Below, in pieces: positions 48,701 to 60,097 of a stretch of 64,000 nt of DNA. The notes below the pieces were generated by a model. It was not told the DNA's origin and made no database searches. It saw only the letters and a program-made list of their open reading frames with translations. The position numbers were made by a program, and so were the translations under genes. The stretch is from the NCBI GenBank assembly GCA_965153455.1, contig OZ234501.1, positions 1,550,001-1,614,000 of the forward strand, given 5' to 3'. Position 1 is the first letter of the stretch, and every line of letters begins with the position of its first letter. This DNA comes from Sphagnum compactum (lineage: Eukaryota; Bryophyta; Sphagnopsida; Sphagnales).

Positions 48701-50478
48701 AGATCAAACGCACGAAGTGCGTGCTTTACGAGCTCTTCGTCGATTTGGCCATGAACAATGGACATGCAAGGAACAAGGCCTGGCTGTGACATTAGTGTTA
48801 GAAAATAGACTTGACTTATTGGTGGTCATGCCCACTGGCCATGGCAAATCAGCCGCGTTCATGATCCCACCCATGGTCACTGGTCGCACCGTCATCGTGG
48901 TGGTACCTCTCAGCATCCTTGTCAGGGAACACGAAGCTAATGCGAGTCGAGCTGGCCTACGACACGCAACCTATGGCACGGACACAATTACGTTTCATGA
49001 TCCCCCGTCCATCTTGTTCGTATCAGTGGAACGTTCAACAACTCCTAGGTTTGTGGAATTCGCACACACATTGAACCATCTACAAAAGCTTCATTGTGTT
49101 GTTGTGGATGAAGCGCATTTGCTTCTGTCCGATTTCAGACTGGTCATGAAGCGCCTATTGCCGTTGTGGGCCGTGGGGTGCCAACTCGTCGCATTGACAG
49201 CCTCTTTGTCCCCCTCTCAAGAGATTGACCTTAAGATCGTGATGTCCACGTCACTCACCGTCATCCGGATGTCCACGGTGCGCCCGTTGATTGGATATGT
49301 CGTCGATGAAGTGGCTGATGTCGACGATGAAATCATTCGACAAGTTGTCGGATGGGATTGCGATGTGGCTTCCGAGACGGATAGGGCAATCGTATATTGC
49401 TTGACACGAGAGTCTGTCGAACGCGTGGCATCGATCGCCAATAACGTGGCACTGGTCAGGACCGCCCATCTTCATGCCCATCTGGATGAAGACGTTAAGA
49501 AGGCGCAGTTACAATCATGGCTCTCGGGTGAAGCTCGGGTTATGGTGGCCACCGGGGTCATTGGGTGTGGGTACAACTACCCGTCGGTGAGGCTCGTCAT
49601 TCACCGTGGATCTTTTAGGTCTTTTGCTGCTATGCACCAAGAGTCGGGCCGACTTGCTCGCGACGGTAAACCTGGTATTAGCAGAGTGATTTCTAGTGCA
49701 AAATCTAGAGCTGAAGCTTTGCACATCGATTCATCGTTCGTCGAACCCAACGCTTGGATCACGGACACGGAGAATTGTCGACGACACAATCTTCATTTGG
49801 CTGTGGATGGTCAATCACAACGGTGCAACCTAATTCCAGCAGCACAACTGTGCGACAATTGTGTACGACAATTGAGGGCGATGTCACTAGAACCCCCCCC
49901 ACCATTGCCGATGCTTAGGGTGCGAGCGACGGTGCTCACCTCCTTCATGAACGAGGATTGTACATCCTTGAAGAATTTTCGTCGATTTGCTGCTCCTGAT
50001 GAACCCAATTGTCTCATGTGCAGTGTTTACGGCGATGCTGGAAACTTGTGTCACCCCAGTCAAAATTGTTCGTTATTGCTGGATGGTTGTTGATGCTTCA
50101 AATGTCTGGGACCGCATCCTAGGTCGGATTGCCCTAATTCCATTCCTCGGTCACCTGACAGTTGTCCCAAGTGCCACCTTTTGCACAACGGGCAGGCGCT
50201 AAGGCAATGTCCAGTTGCACAAAGGAAGGTACGGTGCTGATTGCCCGGGTCAAATTCGGGGTGAACGATACCGCATTCTTCTTTGGGCCATTTGGCGTCG
50301 CAACCCGTCGGACATGCGCACGGCCATGCCGGAATTGAAAGACATCACTCGTGATGAAGAATTGGCTCGATGGATGGGACAGAAGGCCTTGGGACGATCT
50401 ATCACCAACTTCACACGATTGGTAGACGCGTGCATTCGAATGCTGGAACAAGACATTCACAGAAAAATACAATTCTAG
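45713..50478 (+). pseudogene. Telomere-linked-helicase-like relic: C2H2 fingers, OrsD-like region, RecQ helicase core, zinc knuckles
   Basis: A frame from ATG 45713 reads FECPECNIFFPASHQRDGHR and FPCPVDRCTRAFERSDKL.CHFKVQH (two C2H2 fingers), then an OrsD/DUF3505-like part with further C/H pairs (LCKVCGVCLEPKPYQVHNHL, YRCKADGCAYYSASKRTIAN). The second long frame, open to 50093, has PPRGEEYKSYLIR and KLIPRFLPPKL blocks typical of fungal telomere-linked helicases. It then has RecQ motifs: MPTGHGKS (about 48829), VVDEAHLL (49104), ALTAS, IVYCLTRESVE, ATGVIGCGYN and HQESGRLARDG (49636). The C-terminus has CFKCLGPHPRSDC and CPKC..H zinc motifs, ending at TAG 50476. Lesions: TGA 45842, TAG 45914, a frame change between about 47690 and 47790, TGA 50091, and a frame change near 50210-50235. 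Such helicases sit in fungal subtelomeres and have 3'-5' DNA unwinding cores. The catalytic core itself is uninterrupted for 795 codons. Confidence 0.85.
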
Positions 50479-52880
50479 GATTTAACCCATATGTCCAAGG
50501 ACTGTCGGCTGTGTTGTATTACTTATGCCTCCTTTCGTTGTGGTCGACGTCTTCGTGCAAGTTTTTTAGGGCTGCAACAGCAACGAATGGAAGGCGGTGT
50601 GCAAGGAAGGCTGAAATCAGAGTCACTGGGAGCTTGATGGAGTCGCACTACGGTGAGGGTCACTGTCGACTTCATCCTCCTCGGCATACACTTGTACGTG
50701 TCGCTCAAAGCTATACTGTGCTTGTTTCCTTGGTATTTTACCCCTTCCTAGCGCCGTTTTCATCTCCTGCTCTGCTGTATTCCGAGGCAGCTCCTCCCGC
50801 TCCTTACTGGTCCTGGTTCTAGGGCTTGCATCCGCTAGTACCCCTTTTGTGGGTATACTTCCAAGTCTACTACAGGTTGTCGATTGTTTGGATTCAGTTT
50901 TCTGAGCTGACATCTTTCTTTGCTCCATCCACTCTCTGTCAATTCCTCTTTCGCGGTGCATTGCCTTACACACGTTGTGGGGATTGTTTCGGAGGTGTGA
51001 AGATTGTCGTCGCATATTGTAAAGCTCCGTGTACGATTTGTATAGGTTCGGGTTTTGTTGAAATCTGAAGACCGTGTGTCTTGCTGTTTTCGACCAATGT
51101 TCCCCCCTGGGGTAATAATAGAACAAGTGGTCGAGCATGAAGGAGCTTCACCGAACTATGGTGTCCAATGCGGTGCGGAGAGTATTGAAGATCAGTCATG
51201 TCTCTGTTCGTGTTGTGTCGTTTCTTGGAATGGGGGACGTCCTGGGAAAAGTCACACAGCAGGTATATCGTTCATTTCGACGGTTTTCCCGTTTCCCATG
51301 AGAAATGAACGCTGTGCTCCAGCGTCGATGGCTCCCAACTCCTGGCGGTTTGAGGGTTTCCTATTGGGGTTCGACTCTGACTACTGTGGAGTCTACATTT
51401 TCGCAGCCGATAACCATCTCCTTGGCATGCGACCGGCTTGCAAGCAACTTTATTTTCTAGGGCATCCTCCAAAACCACAGTTGGTGGTATTGTGCTACAT
51501 GGACTCCTACCCTCATGTTTTCTTGTTGGTTGTGCATTGATTGTTTGTTGAACAATTGGAATCTGGTGGATCAGTTCAGCAAACTGCTTTCCAGTATCAC
51601 TTGAAGTTTTAGTTTTGAAAGTTCCTGAAATCACATTCCAAAACGGAGTCCTCCCTGTTGTTGCTCCAGGACCTTGAACCGTTTGAAGGGTTGTCTTTTG
51701 CAGATCGCCTTTGCATCAGCTGGATTCAAACTCTATGCGTCTAATTTATGAGGGTACGAAGCATAAGATTTTTCTTGTCGAAGAGGTTACGGTGTTGTTG
51801 AAGTTCTATGGCAGATTTTCAGCACGTCATTTGTCGTTGGCTGTTCTTTCTTATGGTGCTTCCAGACTCAGGAATTTCAGGTATTGCTCTTGATGATGCC
51901 AAATTCTGGATGTTGGCCTCCATTTCTTTCTGTGTACCATTGTCTGAACCTGGGGGTTGGGCCTAGGGTCTGAAGATTTGTGAAATTTGTGAAATTTCGA
52001 TCATATGAGAGTAGTTCTTTGTTTGAGAGTCGACTGATGTGTACTAATCATATCAGCAGGTCCAATCACTTAATGGGCAAAAACCAGATGAACAGAGTAT
52101 CATGTGTTGTTTTCTCTCCACCCTTCATGTTTTTCCCAAATAATGTGTAGAGTCTGACTTCTAGGGTGGTACTGTATGTGTATCTAATGCTAGGCGACAG
52201 AGTCTACAAATTGACTCTCTATTGCTTGATTGGGAATCAGAGAAGAGCTCAACAATGTGCAACAATGTATGATGTTTGTAACTGCACAAGTTTGTCAGGG
52301 ATTTTCGGACCTTGTGTGAATGAATGGAAAACCCATGCGTGACAGCAACACCGCCGTTTGTATGGCAGCTCCCACCATGTTGTGTTTCACTTGTCAATAT
52401 TTGAAGAGGAGTGCAAAGCTATTAGATCTTGAGAGCAACAGCGCTCTTCTTGTATGTCATGAGAGCCACTTATTCAAGGCTGGGAGGATTTTTGGATTCC
52501 TCTCGGCTCTCAAAAAACAAGAGCGGAATGGCAGTTTGCCAATGGATGAGACTGCTAAGACTCATGGTATTGCTGAGTGTTACCATACCATGGATTTATG
52601 TACAATGACAAGAAGCCAGCTCGATGATCATGGCCGCTAATTCTGTGAGTTCTTTTTACCTTGCTGACTGGACCATTGTGATACTAATTTGTTTCCAAGA
52701 GTTTTGGTTCAAATAGCCCATTCTATTATGTCCGTAAACCAATTGGTGGCATCTCCTCTCAAAAAGTCTCCAATACTTTCTGGTGCTATGATCTGGACTT
52801 TGGTTACTGTGCAATATTTTGAATGTGGAAATTTGATGGCAGATTCATTGGCCGGTACATCAGCTATGGCCACCTCGTGA
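50479..52880. other. Region between helicase relic and hydrolase fragment
   Basis: More balanced base composition than the intergenic AT-rich DNA, with moderate open frames (for example + 51055-51540 and 52320-52640), none of which I recognise. Some may be upstream exons of the SERAC1-like gene at 52.9 kb or untranslated exons, but no splice joins could be supported. Confidence 0.3.
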
Positions 52881-53850
52881 AGATAAGCGAAGTGTTGAGA
52901 TGGATGTGGTCTTGTTTCGTGGGCTCCAATTAACTGCAAATGACAATGGTGATGCCTGGAGGGGTCATGCCTGGAGGGGCACAGGGACACAACGAGGTCA
53001 TGATGATGTATGTTGGCTTGAAGAATGGCTACCAATTGATTTGGGGGAAGTTGTGCGCATTTTCTCAGTTTCATACAATGCACATGTATTAGAAAGCCCC
53101 CCTCCTGGTCATGCATCACATGTTGCGAATAATGTATACCAGACTCTCATCGATCCTAGGTACAAGTCACCTTTCTTTGATTGTCACAATGTCATGTTTG
53201 GGCAAATATGGTGGTTTCGCCCACAAATATATCAAGCAACTACAATCTTCAGATTTTTCGATTTGTTACTTAATCATTGGGTCATCTCTCAATCGTATAG
53301 AAAATTTGTACACTTATCAATGATAGTATGTCAGCCAACTATAGATGGTGTTTCAACACTTCCTGAAAACTGAACTTATCACAGTAATGTATGGTGCAGG
53401 GTGAATGGAATCATCCTTATTGCTGAATATGTTATGTTTTTAGAGATTGGTGTTAAAAAGCTTGGTTTTTCTAAAATCTGAAAATGCCACGAGGACAGCT
53501 GTAGTGCAGGAATGTGCAACAATTCTTTTGAGCAATTTCAGAGGTGTGCATTCGATGATATATTTTAGTCACACATAAATATAGACTTAACTAATATGAA
53601 ATGTAGAAGTCAATTAGATATTTCTTCGAAGCTCAGTATAACAAATGAATATGTTTTGTGTAAGTATAAATGGCATCATCCTATTGTGTTAATTGGCCAT
53701 AGTTTTGGAGGGTTGGTGTCGAAGAGCTTGGTTGTAAAATTGAAGAGGAAATCAACCATCAGAAATCGTATTATTCCCAGCTTGCATGTACTTGTACATT
53801 ATTATTCGTTCAATGCCTCTTACGAAACCAAGGAAAGGATAGAAGAATAA
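52881..53850 (+). pseudogene. SERAC1-like alpha/beta-hydrolase fragment, two exons visible
   Basis: Exon 52881 to about 53158 reads DVVLFRGLQLTANDNGDAWR, DDVCWLEEWLPIDLGEVVRI and FSVSYNAHVLESPPPGHASH, ending IDPR before GTACAA. A later exon (about 53668-53770) reads HPIVLIGHSFGGLVSKSLVV and KLKRKSTIRN. The order 'DVVF.HG', 'VCW..EWLP.DL...RI.S..Y.' and the nucleophile elbow GHSFGG is that of SERAC1-type serine hydrolases, which act on membrane lipids or GPI anchors. Two oddities: the oxyanion HG dipeptide is RG here, and a 15-bp duplication yields AWRGHAWRG. The upstream half and the Asp/His end of the catalytic triad are not found, and simple A-rich DNA begins at about 53.85 kb. A fragment is likelier than a working gene. 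Confidence 0.6.
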
Positions 53851-56800
53851 AAGGAAAGACATTGGCACAAATTGAAAAAAATACGGAAAAAAAAAGATAA
53901 ATGATAAATAAATAAATAAACGAAGCAAAGAAGAGGTAAAATTGGGAAATATGGCCCCAAAAAAAAATCCAGTAAGAAGAGGAAAAGAATAATATAAAAA
54001 AGGAGATAAAGACGAAAAAAAAATGAAGACCAGGGAGACCAAAGTGCAATGAGACTTCAACAGAAACCATAAGGAGGCAACATAGAGCTCACTTGTTTCA
54101 CCAGCAAAAAGCTAATGCACAGATGCAGCTACATATTTTTTCTTGAGGATCAGATATTGGGGCAGAAGCTCCTTCCACATTTCCAATGAAGGGGGAAAAA
54201 AAACCTAAACCTCCATCCCCCTCCCCCCTCAATAGTAAAAAAAAAAGAAGGAAATAAATCAAGGTGCACCCTTTCCCCCCTCGCAGAATGAATACAATAC
54301 AAACCCTGGCCCTTCGCAACAATAAAAAGTAATTTATGAAAGTTATAAATAATAATAAAAGTAACAAAAAGTGAAAAAAAGATTTTAAAAAACAGCTTCG
54401 CACTACGCTCAAACAGCTCGTCATATGTATAGGTTTTTTGTGGTCAAACAGCCTTGAGCCTGCGACCTTGTGAGTGTAATGCACAAATCATATGTATGGG
54501 TTGTTGGAGCGTGGTGCGGGGCTGTTTGAAGGAGTTAAAAAAAACAGATCATATGTATAGGTTTGAACCAAGGTGGAATATGCTCTAAACCATCACAGAG
54601 CTACCTTGTAGGTACAGGAAGTTGTCTACATGAAGAACCCTAAACCCATAACTGGAGTTGTACTTTTGTTTGACCATGTATAGGAGTGCCTTGTGAATTG
54701 GGTCAGTGAACATCCTGTAGTAGCATTGTTTATCAATACTATCCAATGTTGATTATCATTTACTAAAGCAATACCAATACAAAGTTTGTAAACATGTTGC
54801 TGCGATATTGTACCTCTTGCTACCAATGGTGCATATGCAATTTCTAAATGCTTTTGTTGTGTTGTGCCCCTAACACATTTGCAACATCACAATAAACATG
54901 AATACAACATTGATTCACTTTTGAATATACAATTTGCAATTGTGTTGTTGCAACATTACATCACCTACCTTCAACAACACAAAAACAATACAAATACAAT
55001 GTTGGGAAAGTGTGATTATGACATATATACAGTAACATAAACAATAAGAATAAAACATCGAGTCAATATTGAATATTAAGTTTTTAGCTATGTTGTTGCA
55101 ACATTACATCCCTTACGTTCAACTAAGCATGTGCAATGCAAATATGATGTTGGAAAAAAATGAGTACTAAGCCTTTCAAAATATAGACAACATAAATATA
55201 ATAGAGAATCGATACAAGAATAGAGTTTGTAACCATATTATAACAACATTGCGTCGTTTACAATTAAAAGTGCATATCCAATACAATCACAATACTAATG
55301 CAATATCATTACAATATCGACAACATGTGAATACAACATGTCAAACAACAAAAAACCAATGTAAATACGGTGTTACATCATTTATTATTTAAACAATACC
55401 AAAATTAAGTCTTTACAATCTAAATTGTTTCAATGTCTATTTTACATGAACAAAGCATTAAAACCTTGGACATTTTGAGAAGTGTTCTGAAAGTGTTTAA
55501 ATAACACCAATACAAATTAGGGGTCCCCACTTTGTGATGGACTTGAAACAGAAGACATCTGAAGGAGAAAAAAACCGTAGACCGCCATAAAAAGAAATAA
55601 GGAATGGAGACAATCCAAGAAGCTTACAATCTGACCCTTAAACCTTACCCTTCTTGGTTTTTTCATAATCGACATTCTTGTTTGTTAAAAAACAAAAGTC
55701 TAGGAGCTGGGCCCCCCCAAACAAACTTGGGGTTCTTCCCTTTTTCTTGTTGGTCCATTGGCCTCCAATGCTCAAGCACCTCAATGTTTCATACACAAAA
55801 TCTAACTCCAAATGCATTTGGTCTAAAAAATGGTCAAGCTAACATTAATTAAAGTGTCTGTCTAAAAGGGCTTCACAACCTTTTTGGTAGATGGTAGTGA
55901 TGACATTCGGGGGAAATTTAATTTTAAACAATGAAAAAAAATAAAAATTTAAATCATCCCTTTCCCTTCCTCCTTCCACACGTCAAATGAAAGCAAAAAA
56001 ATACATAAACCTCCACCCCCCTCCCATCCCTTTTCAACATTCGAAAATTAAAACAAAAAAAAACTCCCTCCCATCCCCCTTCAACATATTAAAAAAAACC
56101 CCTCACCCCAAGTCCCTAGCCACTCAACAATGAAAAAAACAATTTAAGAAAAAACAATCATCCCTTTCCCTTCCTCCTTCCACAGGTTTTTCTGATCCCT
56201 TCCACATTGATTTTAGCCTTGCACTGCATTGGGTGAGTGTAATGAGCATAGCGTATGTATAGCTTGGCATTGCGCTGGATTTTTTGCGGTCAAACAGCCT
56301 TGAGCTTGCGACCTTATAATTATAAGGCTCACATCATATGCACAGGCTGTTTGCCTGCAGGGGAGAACTATTCCAAAAAGTGAGGAAAAAAAAATTCATA
56401 TGTATAGGTTTGACCCAAGGTGGAATATGTCCTACACCATCACAGAGGTACCCTATAGGTACAGGAAGTTGTCTACATGAAGTGTTGTAATTCCATAAGT
56501 GCCGCTGTATTCTTGTTTGACCATATTAGGTGGGCCTTGTGAATTGGGTTAGTGGAACATTCTTTAGTAGCACTCTTTATCAATATTGTCCAATAGTGAT
56601 TATCATTTACTAAATCAATATCAATACCAATACGTTTGACAAAGAAGTTTGTGATGAACATATGTATAGGTGCACCCCCTCTCCTTGAACAATAAAAAAA
56701 AAAACCCTAAAATAACACACGTTGCCCCCTTTCAAAAGTAAAAAGTAATTTACAAAAGCTATAAACAATAACAAAAAGTCAACCCTAAACAGCATCCCAC

Positions 56801-58468
56801 CTGTGAGCATACAACCTTGCACTGCATGGGGTGAGCGTAGTGCGCACAGCGTATGCATAGCTTGGCATTGCACTGGATTTTTTGTGGTCAAACAGCCTTG
56901 AGCCTGCGACCTTATGATTATAATGCTCACATCATATGCATAGGTTGTTTGCACGCAAGGGGAAACTGTTACGAAAAGTGAAAAAGTAGATTTGTATGTA
57001 TAGGTTTGAACCAAGGTGGAACATGTCCTAAACCATCACGCAAGTACCCTATAGTACATGACAACTTCTCTACATGAGTTTTGTAATTCCATAAATGGAG
57101 TTGTATGTTTGTTTGACCATATAAGGTGCGCCTTGTGAGTTGGGTTAGTGGAACATTCTTTAGTAGCATTGTTTATCAATATTGTCCAATATTGATTATC
57201 ATTTACTAAATCAATACCAAAAAAAACCTCAACCTCCGCCCCTTCCTCTTCAACACATCAAAAAATCAAAATAAATAAATAAAGGCGCACCCCCTCCCTT
57301 GACCCTTGACCCCTTATCCCTAGCCACTCCACGATGAAAAAACAACATTTAAAAAAAAAAAAAGACACCCCTTTCCCTTCCTCCTTCCACATGTCAAATG
57401 AAGGAAAAAAAAAACATTACCCTCCACCCCCCCTCCCCTTCAACAGTAAAAAAAATAAGAAAAAAAAATCAAGGTGCACCCTTTCCCCCGTCCCATAATG
57501 AATTTGTAAAAACCCTAAACCCCCGGTGAACCCCTCCCTATCCTCTCCACAATGAACAAAACATTTCCAGAAAAACCTAATGTACCCCTTTCCCCCCTCC
57601 TCCTTCCACCTTTTCATATATATATAGGGGAAAAAAAACATTGACCCCCACCCCCCTCCCCCTCAACAATAAAAAACAGAATAAAAAAAATCAACTTGCA
57701 CCCTTTCCCCTGGTGCACCCTTTCCCCCGTCCCATAATGATTTTGTATAAAACAATACCCCCTTCCCCTCCCTAGCCTCTCCACAATGAAAGAAAAACAT
57801 TTCAAGATTACCTTAAATGTACCCCTTTCCCCCCTCCTCCTTCCACCTTTTCATATGTATACGAAAAAGAAAACATTAACCTCCACACCCTCCCCCCTTA
57901 AAAGTAAAAAAAAAAGAAGGAAAAAAATCGAGGTGTGCACCCCTTTCCCCCCTCGCACAATGAATAAAATATAAACCCTGGCCTTCCTGGCCCAGTAAAA
58001 AGTAATTTATGAAAGTTACAAGTAGTAAAAAAAGTTAAAAAAAATAACAAACTTTACCTCTGTTTCAGCAGCAAAAAGTAACTTATAAAAGTTATGAGTA
58101 GTAAAAAAAGTAACAAAAAGTAACAAAAAGTGAAAAAGGTCAACGAAAACAGCCCCACACTACGGTAAAACAGCCCCGCACTGCGGTGCTTTTTTGGTGG
58201 TCAAACAGCCCCCAGCCCCGCGCACTGCGAGCGTAGTGCACAGATCATATGTATAGGTCACTTCAAAACATTCAAAATCCATAATAATTACCCCTAAACA
58301 CCTTCATTTATCCCGAGACCCCAAATTTTCATACCCCCCATATCTCATAAATGGTGATAGATTATGAAAATGTTTTTGCACCATTGGATTCACAACCCTT
58401 GAAAATGGGGGGGTAGGTCACCTCAAAACCCAAAAAAAAATACCCAATTTTGGTGGGGACACACATGT
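53851..58468. repeat. Repeat-rich block: repeated modules, A-rich and C-run low-complexity sequence
   Basis: A module beginning TATGTATAGGTTTGA..CAAGGTGGAA and running about 220-260 bp (with TTTACTAAAKCAATA near its end) occurs at about 54545, 56397 and 56993. A second motif, GTGGTCAAACAGCCTTGAGC or close variants, occurs at about 54440, 56288, 56884 and 58198. A third, CTTCCTCCTTCCACAYGTCA (or TTTTCATATG variant), occurs near 54165, 55970, 56172, 57380, 57595 and 57835, and is the inverse of the repeat at 18.95-19.2 kb. 54.85-55.45 kb is an AACAATACAAATAC-rich tract. 57.2-57.95 kb has many C-runs of five or more. No gene is visible. Confidence 0.7.
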
Positions 58469-58563
58469 AACCCTAAACCCTAAACCCTAAACCCTAAACC
58501 TAAACCCTAAACCCTAAACCCTAAAACCCTAAACCTAAACCCTAAACCCTAAACCCTAAACCT
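58469..58563 (-). repeat. Interstitial plant-type telomeric repeat (CCCTAAA)n
   Basis: About thirteen CCCTAAA units with occasional CCTAAA and CCCTAAAA variants. The C-rich strand is the + strand, so the G-rich TTTAGGG strand runs toward lower coordinates; in a true terminus the chromosome end would lie to the left. Since 58 kb of sequence follows on that side, the tract is interstitial here. Confidence 0.95.
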
Positions 58564-59884
58564 GGGCTTTCTTCCGCTTTCTCCCGCTTTCTGTCGCTTT
58601 CTCTCGTTTATTTCACTTTATCGCGCTTTATCCCACTTAGTGCGCTTTCCCTCGTGCTTTCCCACTTATCGCGCTTTATGCTGCTTTCCCCTGCTTACCC
58701 GCTTACCGCGATTTATCGCGCTTTACCCCGCTTTATCCCACTTTCTCCCGCTTTCTCCCGATTATTTCGCTTTATCGCGCTTTATCTCGCTTACTGCGTT
58801 TTACCTCCTACTTTCCCATTTATTGCGCTTTACGCCGCTTGCCCCCGCTTACCGTGCTTTATCTTCCTTTACCTCGCTTTCTCCCGCTTTCTCCCGTTTA
58901 TTCCGCTTTATCGCGCTTTCTCTCGCTTACTTTGCTTTACCTCCTGCTTTCCCACTTATTGCGCTTTACGCCGTTTTCCCCCGCTTACCGTGCTTTATCT
59001 TCCTTACCGCGCTTTACGTCGCTTTACCCCGTTAAACCCCGTTAAATCCCGCTTTCTCCCGTTTATTCCGCTTTATCGCGCTTTCTCTCGCTTACTGCGC
59101 TTTACCTCCTGCTTTCCCACTTATCGCGCTTTACACCGCTTTCCCCCACTTACCATGCTTTATTTTGCTTACCGCGCTTTACCCTGCTTCACCCGCTAAA
59201 CCCCGCTAAACCTTGCTAAACCTCGTTAAACCCCGTTTTCTCCCGTTTATTGCGCTTTATCGCGCTTTCCCCCGCTTACTGCACTTCACCTCCTGCTTTC
59301 CCACTTATCGTGCTTTACGCCGCTTTCCCCCGCTTACCGTGCTTTATGTTCCTTATCGCGCTTTACCCCGCTTTACCTTGCTTTACCCCGCTTTACCCCG
59401 CTAAACCCCGCTTTACCCCGCTTTACCCCGCTAAACCCCGTTTTCTGCCGCTTATTCCGCTTTATCGCACTATTTCCCGCTCACTGTGCTTTACCCGGCT
59501 TTTTCCTACTTATCGCGCTTTACCCCCTTTCTCCCGCTTATTGCGCTTTATGTCGTTTTACCGCGCTTTTTCCCGCTTTCTCCCACTTATTTCGCTTTAT
59601 GGCGCTTTCTCCCGCTTATTCCGCTTTACCTCGCTTTCTCCTGCTTACTACGCTTTACGCCGCTTTCCCCTGCTTCTTGGGCTTTATCTTGCTTACCGCG
59701 CTTTACCCTGCTTTCTCTCACTTACCACGCTTTAACGCGCTTTCTCTCGCTTATCGCTCTTTACCCCGCTTTCTCTCGCTTATCGCGCTTTATCCGCTTT
59801 CTCCCGTTTACATCGCTTTACGTTGCTTTCTCCCGCTTACCGCGTTTTACCGAGCTTTTTTTCGCTTTACTGCGCTTTACCCCC
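58564..59884. repeat. Degenerate CGCTTTA/CCCG array next to the telomeric tract
   Basis: Pyrimidine-rich short repeat built from roughly 10-11-bp words (CGCTTTATCG, CGCTTTACCC, CGCTTTCTCC, CTTACCGTG). A longer unit starting KTTATTYCGCTTTATCGCG and containing TTTACCTCCTGCTTTCCCAC recurs at about 58760, 58896, 59061 and 59245, spaced 136, 165 and 184 bp apart. CCCCGCTAAA words appear at several places (59035, 59195, 59400, 59430) and resemble telomeric CCCTAAA with CG inserted. Proline-rich ORFs here are by-products of the repeat. Confidence 0.9.
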
Positions 59885-60086
59885 TAGTAGTGACATACTC
59901 TCAATTCGATTCAAACATACGCGTATTTTACGGTTTTTTGGGCTTTTTTTAAAATACTTGAAAATACTTGATACAAAGGCCAATTTTCAAGCCTTTGTAT
60001 TTTTATAATGCTTTTTAAAAAATACTTCAAAATATTTCTTTTTGAGCACCTTCGAAAAATACTCGTATTTCGTATGTCACTACTAT
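59885..60086. mobile_element. 202-bp fold-back MITE-like element inside the array
   Basis: Termini TAGTAGTGACATAC (59885-59898) and GTATGTCACTACTA (60072-60085) are perfect inverted complements. The interior has smaller palindromes (ATACAAAGGC/GCCTTTGTAT and AATACTCGTATTT-like motifs) of the kind seen in hAT or Mutator MITEs. The 11-bp GCTTTACCCCC lies on both sides (59874-59884 and 60087-60097), a possible target duplication, though the surrounding array contains similar words. No coding capacity. Confidence 0.8.
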
Positions 60087-60097
60087 GCTTTACCCCC

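Noticed and set aside
58469-58563. True chromosome end
   Set aside because: Only about 95 bp long and flanked by long unrelated sequence on both sides, so it is interstitial in this assembly.
58640-59952. Proline- and arginine-rich ORFs of up to 181 codons
   Set aside because: They are translations of the CGCTTTA/CCCG repeat in several overlapping frames.
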